From Actinoplanes sp. TFC3 (lineage in GTDB: Bacteria > Actinomycetota > Actinomycetes > Mycobacteriales > Micromonosporaceae): DNA of 47,904 nt. The stretch is from the NCBI RefSeq assembly GCF_001553785.1, contig NZ_LOJP01000001.1, positions 891,015-938,918 on the forward strand. Reading direction: 5' to 3'. Within the stretch, counting starts at the first letter, position 1. Every line of letters begins with the position of its first letter. The translations under genes were made by a program, and so were the position numbers. Of the stretch, positions 25,846 through 34,997 are shown one piece after another. Below the pieces are notes generated by a model, which was not told the origin of the DNA, did not search any database, and worked only from the letters and a program-made list of their open reading frames with translations.

Positions 25846-27096
25846 GTGACCGCGTTGCGGCAGTACCTGGGCGTATGGCGGATGCCGGGCGGCAAGGTAC
25901 TGCTGATGGTCGGCATCCTCGCCCGCCTGGGCATCGGCATGACCCCGCTCGCCCTGCTCCTGCTGGTGCAGCAGAGCACCGGACGCTACGCCGCAGCAGG
26001 TCTGGCCGGTGGTGTGTATGCGCTGGCCGGCGCCGCGGTCAGTCCGGTGGCCGGTCGGCTCGCGGACCGCATCGGCCCCTCGCCGGTGCTGCTGACCACG
26101 GCAGTCCTGCATCCAGTCGCGCTCGGCGGCTTGCTGCTGGCCACGCACGGTGGTGCGGCGGCGCTGCCGTGGATCTTCGCGGCTTGCGCGGTGGCCGGGG
26201 CCACGTACCCGCCGCTGACCGCAGCCATCCGCCGGGCCTGGACCGACGCGACGGCGGCGGGCACGGGACAGCACGCGCTGCGCCCCGCCGCGATGGCCGC
26301 CGAGACCTCCCTGTTCGAGCTGGTCTTCGTGCTTGGCCCGATGCTCGTCGCGGCGTTCATCGTGGTCGCGCGCACCCCGGCAGCGGCCGTCGTCTTCGCG
26401 GCGATCGCGACGCTTGGCGGGACCATTGTCATCGCCCTGCTGCCGATCATGCGGCACTGGACGCGCCACGAATCCGCCGAACCGGCCCGCGGACTTGGTC
26501 CGCTCAAATCGACCGGTTTTCCGGCTTTGCTGGTCTGCGTCAGCGCCCTCGGCATCGCGTTCGGGGCGGCGGGCGTAATCGTTCCGGCATACGCGGCTCA
26601 GCACGGCGGCGGCGAGAGTCTCGGCGGCGTTCTGCTTGGCGTCTGGGGTCTGGGCAGCGCGGTCGGCGGCATTTGGTTCGGCACGCGCCGCCCCTCGATG
26701 GCCTTGCCGCGCCAATTCGCCTGGCTGCTGGGCGCGGTCGGAGCAAGCTTTCTCATCCTCGCCGCAATGCCCGATCCGACGGCGCTGGCGGCCGCGTTGA
26801 TCGTGGGTGGTGCGGCGATCGCGCCGGCTTTGACGGTGGAGAATCACCTGGTCGGCCGGATCGCGCCCGCGGCGATGCTGAACGAGGCCTACACCTGGAT
26901 GGTCACGGTGTCGGTGGCCGGCAGTGCGGCCGGTGGCGCTGTCGCCGGTGCGATCGTCGACCGGCCGGGCGGGCTGCCGTGGGCGTTCATCTTCGCCGCG
27001 GTGGTGCTGGTGGCAGGGGCGCTGATCGCCGCGATGCCCGCCGGGCCGATGACCAGGGCCGCGGGAGATCAAGAGCTGGAGGTCGCAGCTGGGTGA
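25846..27096 (+). CDS. MFS transporter
   Basis: A 416-aa protein with about 12 hydrophobic helices. The GTG at 25846 has AGGAGG 5 nt upstream. The loop [15 protein letters not shown] is the MFS motif A after helix 2 (GxLaDrxGxkxxl). There is a long central loop near residue 200 ([17 protein letters not shown]). It is probably an exporter of small molecules with no substrate clue. Its 3' end overlaps the convergent WYL regulator gene by 28 nt. Confidence 0.85.
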   Translation: MTALRQYLGVWRMPGGKVLLMVGILARLGIGMTPLALLLLVQQSTGRYAAAGLAGGVYALAGAAVSPVAGRLADRIGPSPVLLTTAVLHPVALGGLLLATHGGAAALPWIFAACAVAGATYPPLTAAIRRAWTDATAAGTGQHALRPAAMAAETSLFELVFVLGPMLVAAFIVVARTPAAAVVFAAIATLGGTIVIALLPIMRHWTRHESAEPARGLGPLKSTGFPALLVCVSALGIAFGAAGVIVPAYAAQHGGGESLGGVLLGVWGLGSAVGGIWFGTRRPSMALPRQFAWLLGAVGASFLILAAMPDPTALAAALIVGGAAIAPALTVENHLVGRIAPAAMLNEAYTWMVTVSVAGSAAGGAVAGAIVDRPGGLPWAFIFAAVVLVAGALIAAMPAGPMTRAAGDQELEVAAG

Positions 27097-28058
27097 GGCG
27101 CATCGGCGTGTGCCATAGCGGCCAGGTTGCGGGCCAGCTGAGCCGCGGCCTCGCGCAGCTCTGGCGGGTCGAGCAGCTCCGCCTCGAAGCCGAGCCGGGC
27201 CACGTGCAGCGCGATCAGGTTGAGGTCGTCCCCGCCCACAATCAGCAGGCACCAGCCGTCCCGGTCTTCTTCGACACGACCGACAGTAGGTGGCACCAGC
27301 TTGCGGATCCGGTCGGCCGGGGCGTGCAGCCGCACCCGGGTGAGATACCGGTAGGGCGCCTCGGCCACCGACCGCTGGATGTAGGCGACCGGGTCCGGGT
27401 GCTCGCGCGCCCGGAAGCGCCAAGTCGTCGCGGTAACGTCGCGCATGCGGTCGAGGCGGAAAGTACGCCAGTCGTCGCGGTCGGTGTCGTGGGCCATCAA
27501 GTACCAGTGGCGGCCGGTGGCCACCATGCGTACCGGCTCGACCAGGCGTTCCCGCGCTACGCCGGTGTGCCCGGTGTAGCCGAAGCGCACCCGGGTGGCA
27601 TCGCGGCAGGCCCGGGCCAGCGTCATGAGCACGTCAGAGTCGACCTCGGCCCCCGCACTGAACAGGGTGTCGGTGGCGTTGTGCACTGCTCGTACCTCGG
27701 TGCGCAGCCGGGGTGGCATGACCTGATCGAGCTTGGCCAGCGCCCGCAACGCCGCGTCGCCGGCCCCGGTCACCGTGCCGCCCGAGGCAAGCCGCAACGA
27801 CACCGCGGTGGCGATGGCCTCCTCGTCGTCGAACAACAACGGCGGCAGCCGGGTGCCCGCGCCGAGCTGGTAGCCCCCGCCCACCCCCACCGTCGCGTGC
27901 ACCGGGTACCCCAGCGAGCGCAGCCGTTCCACGTCCCGGCGTACCGATCGGTCGGTCACGCCCAGTTCGGCGGCTAGTTCCGCAGCGGTCCAGGACGCTC
28001 GATGCTGCAGAAGCGAGAGAAGCCGCAACACGCGCTCGGTGGTTGCTTCGACGGACAC
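27069..28058 (-). CDS. YafY/WYL-type transcriptional regulator
   Basis: About 329 aa. The N-terminal HTH_11 domain ([20 protein letters not shown], then [20 protein letters not shown]) is followed by [17 protein letters not shown] and a WYL domain. In the WYL domain the WYL triad region is [23 protein letters not shown], and a WCX-type C-terminus follows. The likely start is the GTG at 28058. WYL proteins sense nucleic acid or nucleotide ligands in several systems; here the neighbours (DinB, VOC) suggest an ordinary local regulator. It is divergent from the DinB gene with about 60 bp between them. Confidence 0.88.
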   Translation of the reverse strand: MSVEATTERVLRLLSLLQHRASWTAAELAAELGVTDRSVRRDVERLRSLGYPVHATVGVGGGYQLGAGTRLPPLLFDDEEAIATAVSLRLASGGTVTGAGDAALRALAKLDQVMPPRLRTEVRAVHNATDTLFSAGAEVDSDVLMTLARACRDATRVRFGYTGHTGVARERLVEPVRMVATGRHWYLMAHDTDRDDWRTFRLDRMRDVTATTWRFRAREHPDPVAYIQRSVAEAPYRYLTRVRLHAPADRIRKLVPPTVGRVEEDRDGWCLLIVGGDDLNLIALHVARLGFEAELLDPPELREAAAQLARNLAAMAHADAPHPAATSSS

Positions 28059-28120
28059 ACCGACATGGTTCCACGAAACTAGGACCAATTCTGTCCGGTA
28101 TCTGGGTCAGGGTGAGGTTC

Positions 28121-28675
28121 ATGAACTGGAACGAGCTGCTCCTGAGCCAGATCACCTGGCATTGGGACCACCAACTACGCGATCGCCTGGCCGGCTTGAC
28201 CGATGCCGAATACTTCTGGGAACCCGCGCCGAACAGCTGGAACGTGCGCCCCCGAGGCACCAGCACGGCCCCGGTGCAAGGCGGCTCGGGCGCCTTCACC
28301 ATTGACCTTGCCATGCCCGAGCCCACGCCCCCGCCGGTCACCACCATCGCGTGGCGCCTGGGCCACGTCATCGTCGGCGTACTGGCCGCCCGGAACGCCG
28401 CCCACTTCGGCCGCGAACCAACCGACTACTTCTCCTTCGCCTACGCTCCCACCGCAGCCGAAGCGCTGACCCAGCTGGACACCGAGTACGCCACATGGCT
28501 GGCCGGCGTCGAAAAGGCCGACCTGACCGTCGCCTGCGGGGATAGTGAAGGACCGCACGGTCACCTGCCGATGGCCGCACTGGTCCTGCACATCCACCGC
28601 GAACTGATCCACCACTTGTCCGAGATCTCCCTGCTCCGCGACCTTCACCGCACTTGCTTCCGAGAGGAAAACTGA
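28121..28675 (+). CDS. DinB-family four-helix-bundle protein
   Basis: A 184-aa DinB-like protein starting MNWNELLLSQITWHWDH. The metal-binding histidines of the family are suggested by HWDH near residue 15, RLGHVIVG near 87 and the HIHRELIHHLSEISLLRDLH segment near 160. Members include thiol-dependent (mycothiol or bacillithiol) transferases. In an actinobacterium a mycothiol-dependent activity is plausible but not shown. It is followed after 1 nt by a VOC protein and is divergent from the WYL regulator. Confidence 0.8.
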   Translation: MNWNELLLSQITWHWDHQLRDRLAGLTDAEYFWEPAPNSWNVRPRGTSTAPVQGGSGAFTIDLAMPEPTPPPVTTIAWRLGHVIVGVLAARNAAHFGREPTDYFSFAYAPTAAEALTQLDTEYATWLAGVEKADLTVACGDSEGPHGHLPMAALVLHIHRELIHHLSEISLLRDLHRTCFREEN

Positions 28676-28676
28676 C

Positions 28677-29114
28677 ATGGCCCGCGACCTCCAGATCACC
28701 TTCGACTGCGCCGACCCGGCCGCCATGTCAGCGTTCTGGAGCGAGGCACTCGGCTACCGGCTGCAGGACCCGCCGCCAGGCTTTGCGACGTGGGAGCAGG
28801 CTTTGGAGGCCATGGGGGTGCCGCCTGAGCAGCGCAACAACGCCTCGGCGGCGGTCGACCCTGCTGGGGGCGGACCACGGATCCTCTTCCAGAGGGTGCC
28901 GGAGGGTAAGGAGGTCAAGAACCGCGTGCATCTGGACGTACGGGCAGCTCCTGGGCTTCGGGGCGAGGAACGGATGGCTGCGCTGGAAGCAGAGGCTGGG
29001 CGGTTGGTGAAGCTCGGAGCCAAGCGTCAGCACCGGGTCGAACGGGGACCGCCGATGTCAGCCGGCCACATTGTGATGAGCGATCCGGAGGGCAATGAGT
29101 TCTGCCTCGACTGA
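28677..29114 (+). CDS. VOC (glyoxalase/dioxygenase superfamily) protein
   Basis: A 145-aa protein of the glyoxalase-like fold. LQITFDCADPAAMSAFWSEA opens the first beta-alpha-beta module. NRVHLDVRA opens the second, and VMSDPEGNEFCLD closes it with the typical metal-ligand glutamate. Many such proteins in actinobacteria act in resistance or small-molecule modification; no substrate can be read. It is in an operon with the DinB gene just upstream. Confidence 0.85.
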   Translation: MARDLQITFDCADPAAMSAFWSEALGYRLQDPPPGFATWEQALEAMGVPPEQRNNASAAVDPAGGGPRILFQRVPEGKEVKNRVHLDVRAAPGLRGEERMAALEAEAGRLVKLGAKRQHRVERGPPMSAGHIVMSDPEGNEFCLD

Positions 29115-29148
29115 GGGTTGGGGTGGGGCTGGGGCGTAGCCGCCCCCC

Positions 29149-29853
29149 TCACCCTGAATGCGGACCGAACCGCAGATGCTGAGTGATCCGATACCGATCC
29201 CCCCGATAGATCGAGCGCGCGTACTCGATGGGCCGCCCATCCGCATCCCGCGTAGTCCGCTCGAACAGCAGCGCAGGGGAGTGCAGCGGCACCCCCAGCA
29301 GCCGGGATTCCGTCGCGTCCGTCACCGTGGGTTCGGTGGTTTGCAGGGCTTCGGCGGGGATGACGCCGTGGCGGTTGCGCAGGCGGTGGTAAAGGGAGCC
29401 CTCGGCTACGTCTTCTCGGGTCAGACCGGGGGTAACCGCTCGGGGGAGGCGGATCTCCTCCAGGGCCATGGGCTGGCCGTCAACCAGGCGGCGGCGCAGG
29501 ATGCGGAAGAGGTCGTCGGCCGGGGAGACTTCGAGGCGGCGGGCGAGGCGGGCGCCGGCGGGGACTGTTTCGAAGTCGAGCAGTTCGCTGTTCCAGTCGC
29601 CCTCGGCCGGGGGGAGGTCGGCGGTTGAGGGGACTTCTTGCGAGATCTTGCGGGGGTTCGTGAAGGTGCCGCGGCCGTGACGACGTACCAGAAGGCCTTC
29701 CTTGGCCAGCTCCTCGATGGCGGCGCGAACGGTGGGGCGAGATGCACCCAGATCGGCGCTGAGATCGCGTTCCGAAGGCAGCGCGTCACCGGGCGCGACC
29801 ACGTCGATCAGTTCGCGCAGTCGCTCTTGAACCTCTGCGCGCCGCATCCGCAT
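29149..29853 (-). CDS. GntR-family regulator (HutC subfamily, UTRA domain)
   Basis: A 234-aa regulator. The start at 29853 is chosen for the GGGG-containing site 6 nt upstream; an open frame continues further up without support. The winged helix is at about residues 5-70: LRELIDVVAPGDALPSERDL, then GASRPTVRAAIEELAKEGL with the wing RRHGRGTF. The UTRA effector domain follows (RLARRLEVSPADDLFRILRR; LLFERTTRDADGRPIEYARS). It is divergent from a secreted GH16-type gene, and each gene start is preceded by one copy of the same palindrome about 35 bp away. It probably senses a sugar released by that enzyme. Confidence 0.9.
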   Translation of the reverse strand: MRMRRAEVQERLRELIDVVAPGDALPSERDLSADLGASRPTVRAAIEELAKEGLLVRRHGRGTFTNPRKISQEVPSTADLPPAEGDWNSELLDFETVPAGARLARRLEVSPADDLFRILRRRLVDGQPMALEEIRLPRAVTPGLTREDVAEGSLYHRLRNRHGVIPAEALQTTEPTVTDATESRLLGVPLHSPALLFERTTRDADGRPIEYARSIYRGDRYRITQHLRFGPHSG

Positions 29854-29886
29854 ACTCTGCCCCTTGATCGACCCAACCGTCCAATT

Positions 29887-29899
29887 TGACCAGTGGTCA
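29887..29899. promoter_or_regulatory. GntR operator A
   Basis: TGACCAGTGGTCA is a perfect 6+1+6 palindrome lying 33 bp upstream of the GntR start. It is a candidate autoregulatory site. Confidence 0.7.
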
Positions 29900-29961
29900 C
29901 CTGTGCTGCTGCTTAAATCTGATCTTGTCACTTGACGCCGGCGGACCCGGGGCAGTTTTGT

Positions 29962-29974
29962 TGACCACTGGTAA
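29962..29974. promoter_or_regulatory. GntR operator B
   Basis: TGACCACTGGTAA differs from operator A at two positions and lies 35 bp upstream of the GH16-type gene. TTGACG at 29932-29937 could be the -35 box of that gene, which would place this site near the transcription start. Confidence 0.65.
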
Positions 29975-30009
29975 GTGATTCCCCGATCCGGCAAGGAGCC
30001 CTCCCCCCC

Positions 30010-31236
30010 ATGGGCCGCAAGCGAACGATCATCATCGGCACTACCGTCACCGCCACCGCGGCAGCCCTCACTGCCTTCGGCGTAGCGGCCGCGACCAGCA
30101 GCAACGCGGCTACATCATGCGGTGCGCTCTTCGATGACTTCAACTACTCATCCCGTACGGACGCAGCGCTCACCCAGCGTGGCTGGAGCATCCGCAGCCA
30201 AGCCGGCGGTCCGGGCGTCTCCGGAGCCAGTTGGGCCGCGGACAACGTGTCGTTCCCCACAGTGGACGGTCAGAAGGTGGCTCAGCTCATCGCCAAGACC
30301 AACGGAACCGCTGCCGGCACGTCGCACGCCGAGTTCTCGCAGAGCCAGCGCCGCTTCCTCGAAGGCACCTACCTGGCGCGCATCAAGTTCGCCGACGCCC
30401 CGGCCACCGGCCCCGACGGCGATCATGTGAACCAGACGTTCTACACGATTTCCCCGCTCGCCGCCCCCAAGGACCCGCAGTACTCCGAGATGGACTTTTC
30501 GGAATACCTGCCCAACGGGGGCTGGGGCGAAGCGGGCCCGATCAACTACCAGACCACCTGGTACACCTACGTACCCGAACCCTGGTACGCCGACAACCAG
30601 CACAGCCAGCAAGCCAAAAGCATCGCCGGCTGGCACGACGTCATGGCGACGGTGGCCGACGGTCACGTGAAGTACTACATCGACGGCGCGCTGGTGGGCG
30701 ACCACTCGGGCAAGGTCTACCCCCGCCAGGCCATGTCGATCGACTTCAACCAGTGGTTCATCGACCTGGCCGGCCGCTCGGCGGGCGCCACCTCGACCTG
30801 GCAGCAGTCGATCGACTACGTGTACCACGCCAAGAAGCAGGTCCTGACCCCCGCCCAGGCCAGCGCCACAATCGCCGCCTACCGCAGCGCCGGAACCACC
30901 CACACCGACACGGTGACGGCCTCCAACGACTGCACGGCAACCACCACGCCGCCGGCGACCACCGCACCCACGGCCACCACACCCGCCGCGACCAAGCCGG
31001 CCACCACGGCGCCGACCACGGCTCCCGCCACCACCCGGCCGGCCACTACGGCGCCTGCCACCACCAAGCCGACGACGGCACCGCCGGCCTCGGCTACGGA
31101 CTGGGCCCCGAACGTGGCGTACAAGCTCGGCGACATCGTGACCTACAACGGCGCCCGGTATAAGTGCCGGATCGCCCACACCTCGCTGGTCACCTGGGAG
31201 CCGGCGAACGTGCTGGCCCTCTGGCAGCCGCTGTAA
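30010..31236 (+). CDS. Secreted GH16-like glycoside hydrolase with chitin-binding module
   Basis: A 408-aa secreted protein. The signal peptide is residues 1-34 (basic MGRKR, hydrophobic core, then SNAA). The catalytic domain, about residues 35-290, contains EMDFSE at 160-165, matching the ExDxxE nucleophile/acid-base motif of GH16. A Thr/Pro/Ala linker of about 65 residues follows. The last 45 residues (WAPNVAYKLGDIVTYNG, then YKCRIAHTS and WEP) form a CBM5/12-type chitin-binding domain with surface tryptophans. The substrate could be a beta-glucan or a chitin-associated polymer. Expression is probably controlled by the divergent GntR protein. Confidence 0.85.
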   Translation: MGRKRTIIIGTTVTATAAALTAFGVAAATSSNAATSCGALFDDFNYSSRTDAALTQRGWSIRSQAGGPGVSGASWAADNVSFPTVDGQKVAQLIAKTNGTAAGTSHAEFSQSQRRFLEGTYLARIKFADAPATGPDGDHVNQTFYTISPLAAPKDPQYSEMDFSEYLPNGGWGEAGPINYQTTWYTYVPEPWYADNQHSQQAKSIAGWHDVMATVADGHVKYYIDGALVGDHSGKVYPRQAMSIDFNQWFIDLAGRSAGATSTWQQSIDYVYHAKKQVLTPAQASATIAAYRSAGTTHTDTVTASNDCTATTTPPATTAPTATTPAATKPATTAPTTAPATTRPATTAPATTKPTTAPPASATDWAPNVAYKLGDIVTYNGARYKCRIAHTSLVTWEPANVLALWQPL

Positions 31237-31256
31237 AGAAGAGCCGAAACGAGAAT

Positions 31257-31288
31257 GGGCCCGCGTCAGTCATGGCGCGGGCCCCTTG
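31257..31288 (+). terminator. Terminator after the GH16-like gene
   Basis: GGGCCCGCG (31257-31265) pairs perfectly with CGCGGGCCC (31276-31284), followed by CTTGT. It lies 20 bp after the stop codon. Confidence 0.8.
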
Positions 31289-31360
31289 TCACGCCACACT
31301 CGCCCTGACAGAGCCGGAGCAGGACTGACGAGGGAGCACAGGATCGGGTAACTTGCCTGC

Positions 31361-31828
31361 GTGCGAATTGCTGGGGTGGTTGCCGCGGGCCTTGCTGCCG
31401 TGATTGTGCTGGGTGGCTGTGGAAGCGACAAACCCGACGGTCCGGTCACGCAGAGCAAGAAGAAGACCAAGGCCGACATCCAGCGGTACGCCGACCAGAC
31501 TGCCACGATCATCGAAAGCCAGCTGACCAACGCCAAGGTGACCACCACCCCCTGCGGCGAGGGCAGGTACAGCGTTCAGGGCGTCTACCGGATGCCCATG
31601 TGGATCCGCTGGCAGGCGCGTAAGCGGGCCACCCTGCGCACCACGTGGCAGGAGAACAAAATGCCGATCACCATGGACAGCACCCCGGACGGATGGCTGG
31701 GCGCAATCGGCACCGTCACCCCCGACGGATATTCGATCGACGTGGCGAGTTACAACAATCCGCAGCCGCTCGCTTTCAGCCTGCAGGTCCGGTCTCCGTG
31801 CATCAAAGCCCCCGCCCCTAGAGCCTGA
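31361..31828 (+). CDS. Putative lipoprotein
   Basis: A 155-aa protein with a lipoprotein signal: MRIAGVVAAGLAAVIVLGGC, the lipobox LGGC placing the acylated cysteine at residue 20. The mature part starts with a charged linker (TQSKKKTKAD) and contains a further two cysteines (TTPCGEG and RSPCIKA) that may pair. I recognise no family. The start is the GTG at 31361. Its end overlaps the end of the convergent MOSC gene by 11 nt. Confidence 0.8.
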   Translation: MRIAGVVAAGLAAVIVLGGCGSDKPDGPVTQSKKKTKADIQRYADQTATIIESQLTNAKVTTTPCGEGRYSVQGVYRMPMWIRWQARKRATLRTTWQENKMPITMDSTPDGWLGAIGTVTPDGYSIDVASYNNPQPLAFSLQVRSPCIKAPAPRA

Positions 31829-32483
31829 GACGCCGCCGGATTTCGGCTTTCAAATTCTCCGAGAAGCCGTCCAGTTCCAGGTACGAAGCCAGCTGCGCAG
31901 GTTCGTGCAGCCAGGCGTGAAATCCGTCCCTCGTCGTCACGCCGTGCCCGGGCCGGTCGAGGATCCGTACCCGATCACCGGTTTGGACGTAGCCGGGCGT
32001 GACCACCCGCAGGTAGACGCCCGTGCGGTTGACGTCGGTGAAGCGCTTGACCCACCGGGGCTCGCCCATCTTGGCCTGAAACGTGGCGCACGGGATCCGG
32101 CCGAACGTGGTCTGCAACACCAGGGTGTCGCCGACCTGCCAGGTCTCGCCGATCTCGGCCCCGGTCAGCTCGACGCCGCTGGTCGTCAGGTTCTCGCCGA
32201 AGATGCCGCTCGGCAGCGGCCGGTCGAGTTCCTTCTCCCACCAGTCGTAGTCCTCGCGGGCGTACGCGTACACGGCCTGGTCGTCGCCGCCGTGGTTGGC
32301 CAGGTCGAAGATCTGATCGCCGGCCAGACCACTGGCTCGCTGCGGGGGCTGGCTGCCCTTGGGGCCGGGCGCGCTGACCGCCACCGGGTGGCTGACCGGC
32401 TGCTTGTTGATGCCGGTGACGCCGACGTTCTTGGCCGTGCTCGACTCCGGGACAGCGATGTTGACCTGCAGCACTGTGCTCAC
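31818..32483 (-). CDS. MOSC domain protein (YiiM-like)
   Basis: A 221-aa MOSC-domain protein that may transfer sulfur or act on N-hydroxylated bases with a molybdenum cofactor. Visible features are VGVTGINKQPV at the N-terminus and ASGLAGDQIFDLANHGGDDQAVYAY. GIFGENLTTSGV, IGETWQVGD and the conserved cysteine in GRIPCATFQAKMG follow. The best start is the GTG at 32483 (VSTVLQVNIAVPES), preceded by GGAG. It fits the YiiM/MOSC-3-alpha group. With moeZ also present, molybdenum-cofactor chemistry occurs in this organism. Confidence 0.88.
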   Translation of the reverse strand: MSTVLQVNIAVPESSTAKNVGVTGINKQPVSHPVAVSAPGPKGSQPPQRASGLAGDQIFDLANHGGDDQAVYAYAREDYDWWEKELDRPLPSGIFGENLTTSGVELTGAEIGETWQVGDTLVLQTTFGRIPCATFQAKMGEPRWVKRFTDVNRTGVYLRVVTPGYVQTGDRVRILDRPGHGVTTRDGFHAWLHEPAQLASYLELDGFSENLKAEIRRRLRL

Positions 32484-32607
32484 GCGGAGAACTCCATCGT
32501 CGTGCGGTCCATGATCGGAATGTAGCCGATCCGGGGTACAGGGCGTTGGTTGAAGGATTGTCGAGGTCGGTGACCAACCCCCGGCTGCCGCCGGAAACTC
32601 GGCGACA

Positions 32608-33645
32608 TCACCGGTAAGGCGCCACACCGTTGTCCTGAAGTCCCCAAGTCTTGGCGAGGCGAGCGAGTGAGTCCGCCCGCGTCTGCGGGTCATGAACCGT
32701 GCCGGCAATCATCAATTCCTTCGCCCCGGTACGTTCCACGAGCGCATCCAGCCCGGCCACCACCTCGTCCGCGGTTCCGGCGTATTGCGTGCCCGGCAAT
32801 TGCTGAAGCAGTTGCCGATCCAAGTCCGTCAGCTCGGCCCGCGCAGCGGTCTCCGGCGAAACAATCGGACCGAGCCGCCCGGTACGCAAGCTGAGCGCCA
32901 TGAGACGGCTCGGCCCGGCCAGGTAGTCCGCCTCCTCGGTGGTCTCCGCGGCAATCACCGACGCGCTCACCATGAGATGTGGCTCGGTAAAACGCGGCGA
33001 CGGCTGAAAACCCGACGTGTAAAGCCGAGCAGTGCTGTCCACATCGGAACTCGTCGCGAAATGGTAGGCGTAACAGAACGGCAGGCCCAAAGCCGCCGCG
33101 AGCTGCGCGCCATACGTCGAAGAACCGAGCATCCAGACCTCGGGAAAGCTCGCCGGCGCCGGCGTGGCCTGCAACCGGGAAATGCGATCGGGCGCGACGC
33201 GATCATCGCCGAGCAGGGCAAGCACCATGGCAAGGTGATCGGGAAATTGCTCCACGGACAGGCGCGGAGACCCACCACGCAACGCGGCCGCCGTAGCTTG
33301 ATCCGTGCCCGGTGCGCGGCCGATACCCAGGTCGATGCGGCCCGGATGCAACGCCTCCAGCAGCGCGAACTGCTCGGCCACCACGAACGGCATGTGGTTG
33401 GGCAGCATCACGCCACCAGAACCCACCCGGATGCGCGCGGTGTTCGCGGCGACGTGGGCGACCAGCACCGGCGGCGAGGTCGAAGCGACCGCCGGCATGT
33501 TGTGGTGCTCGGCCACCCAGAACCTTGAGTACCCCAGCTCGTCGGCGGCCCTGGCGATGCCGGTGGTACCGCGCAGGGCGTCGGCGCTGTCGTGGCCCTC
33601 ACGTACGGTGGCAAGGTCGAGAACGGACAGTGGTACCCGGCTCAT
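32608..33645 (-). CDS. Luciferase-like flavin monooxygenase family protein
   Basis: A 345-aa LLM-class protein. The TIM-barrel signatures are VPLSVLDLATVREG, ARAADELGYSRFWVAEHHNM, RIRVGSGGVMLPNHMPFVVA and LHPGRIDLGIGRAPGTD. These identify the MsnO8-like branch of F420- or FMN-dependent oxidoreductases. The start MSRVPLS at 33645 overlaps the upstream DUF1707 stop by 4 nt, so the two are coupled. The substrate is unknown. Confidence 0.88.
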   Translation of the reverse strand: MSRVPLSVLDLATVREGHDSADALRGTTGIARAADELGYSRFWVAEHHNMPAVASTSPPVLVAHVAANTARIRVGSGGVMLPNHMPFVVAEQFALLEALHPGRIDLGIGRAPGTDQATAAALRGGSPRLSVEQFPDHLAMVLALLGDDRVAPDRISRLQATPAPASFPEVWMLGSSTYGAQLAAALGLPFCYAYHFATSSDVDSTARLYTSGFQPSPRFTEPHLMVSASVIAAETTEEADYLAGPSRLMALSLRTGRLGPIVSPETAARAELTDLDRQLLQQLPGTQYAGTADEVVAGLDALVERTGAKELMIAGTVHDPQTRADSLARLAKTWGLQDNGVAPYR

Positions 33646-34112
33646 CGGCGCTGCCGGGTCTGGCGGGAGCGGATGCTCTGCACACCCACAGTGGTTGCGG
33701 TGAGCGCGGCACCTGGCACCAGCAGCCAGACCGGCCACGGGTAGATCTCGGTTTCCGCGGTCATCACCACCAGGAACCAGACCATCAAGTTGATGGCAGC
33801 GATCGAGCCGTAGATCGTCCAGAGCACCATGAGCGCGGTCGGCAACTTGCGCACCGCGCGGCGTTCCTCAGCCAGGTGGCGGGCGTGCACCTCGTCAGCG
33901 CTCAGCCCCGGCTGCGGCAGGTCGTCGACGATTCCCAGCAAGTCGGCATAGGTGCGGGCGGCGTAGGCCTGGCTCACCCGGTCGTCATACTCGGCAAGGG
34001 TCAACCGGCCCTCATCAAGCGCGCCCTTCAACTGCTCAGCAATCTTGTGCCGATCAACATCGGCCGCACGCAATTTGTCGAGCTCCGGTTTGCGCGCTAC
34101 TTCCTTCCCCAT
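33642..34112 (-). CDS. DUF1707 and 2TM-domain membrane protein
   Basis: A 156-aa protein. The N-terminal DUF1707 domain reads LRAADVDRHKIAEQLKGALD and GRLTLAEYDDRVSQAYAART. The C-terminal part has two membrane helices (LPTALMVLWTIYGSIAAINL and VWLLVPGAALTATTVGV). The family is common in actinobacteria and its role is unknown; regulatory or membrane-stress links are guesses. The start at 34112 is MGKEVARKPELD. It is the first gene of a pair with the luciferase-like gene. Confidence 0.85.
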   Translation of the reverse strand: MGKEVARKPELDKLRAADVDRHKIAEQLKGALDEGRLTLAEYDDRVSQAYAARTYADLLGIVDDLPQPGLSADEVHARHLAEERRAVRKLPTALMVLWTIYGSIAAINLMVWFLVVMTAETEIYPWPVWLLVPGAALTATTVGVQSIRSRQTRQRR

Positions 34113-34520
34113 GCCAGCAAGGCTAATGGAGTACGCCGACGCGGTCATCAGCCTGGAAGCAAAACCCGACAAGCGCACCGCCGCGCGCCACCCCCTCTCA
34201 CCGAGCGATTCTCGATCGCCTGTGGGGCGGTCACCAGTCACTGTCGGCCAGCCTGCGCGACCCCGCGTCTTGGTGGGCCCGGGCACCAACGTGTTGACCC
34301 GTGTCCCGCCACTCGCCAGTTCGCCGGCCCGCCTCGAAGCAAAGGACCAAAACGGCCTCGGAGTGGGCTCAGATCGTGCTGGTCTATGGCACCACCTTGG
34401 CGCCTATACGGTTGGTAACGTGCCCGTGCGGATGTACCCGACGCGATGTGCAGGCCGGTGATGGGCGGGCACGGGACACGCGGCCGGGCACTGCCCCGGC
34501 TCGTGCACCTAACTGGGCCG
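34113..34520. other. Gene-poor left edge of a decayed island
   Basis: No convincing gene is seen in this 0.4-kb stretch. Reading frames on both strands have Arg/Pro-rich, shadow-like composition. It separates the DUF1707 gene from the first pseudogene of the island. I found no copy of the tRNA-Tyr 3' end here that could mark the far attachment site. Confidence 0.5.
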
Positions 34521-34789
34521 CTGGCGCGAGATTCGAGTACGTCAGCTTGGTCGAGGTCCGCAAGCAGCTCGGCGACATGCCCCGCGCCAAGGTCGAAGCA
34601 GCGCTGCGGCAACTCATCTATGACGAGCACGTGTGGCTATAACCCGAGCCGTTCGGGCACCGCATCGCCCCGGCCGAACGCGAGGCTGCGATCCATATCG
34701 GCGGCGAAGACCGTCACCCTTCTCCTGATCCGGCCGCCGAGCTCGCGATGAGCACCACCAACCGTGCAGGCCCGGCCGGCCCGATCTAG
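34521..34789 (+). pseudogene. HTH-type protein remnant with in-frame stop
   Basis: One frame encodes RFEYVSLVEVRKQLGDMPRA and KVEAALRQLIYDEHVWL, then a TAA (34640-34642). The same frame continues with PEPFGHRIAPAEREAAIHIG and GEDRH. This resembles a widespread small actinobacterial mobile-element protein (helical, end motif VGGxDxH), as I recall it. The single stop inside otherwise good sequence points to a nonsense mutation. Upstream of about 34520 the frame has no recognisable content. Confidence 0.55.
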
Positions 34790-34905
34790 CTGGACTGGCG
34801 CAATTACAGCACCGGCCCGGCGCTGCCCTGCCGGATCTGCAGACGCCCGTCGATCTGCACGACGAGCACGAGCGACCCTGCCACAAGACCTGCGCAGAGA
34901 CCCGG
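34790..34905 (+). pseudogene. Zinc-finger-like remnant
   Basis: From 34790 one frame gives LDWRNYSTGPALPCRICRRP. After a one-base shift the next frame gives PVDLHDEHERPCHKTCAE. Joined, they make a CxxC...CHKxC motif typical of small zinc-binding tails in actinobacterial mobile-element proteins. A frameshift separates the halves, and no start or complete domain is left. Confidence 0.4.
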
Positions 34906-34997
34906 CCAGCACCATCCACAAGAGATACAACGAGTGGGTATGTTGCCTGGTTGGGAGGCAGGCTCTCGGTCCCGAGGGGAGTTTGATCCGTTCTGCC

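Noticed and set aside
31905..32525. Plus-strand frame of 206 codons opposite the MOSC gene
   Set aside because: Antisense shadow of a well-supported gene.
34301..34642. A full 113-codon gene reaching back to 34301
   Set aside because: Only the last 40 codons resemble protein. The upstream part is Arg/Pro/Thr-rich shadow sequence, so only the C-terminal pseudogene is annotated.
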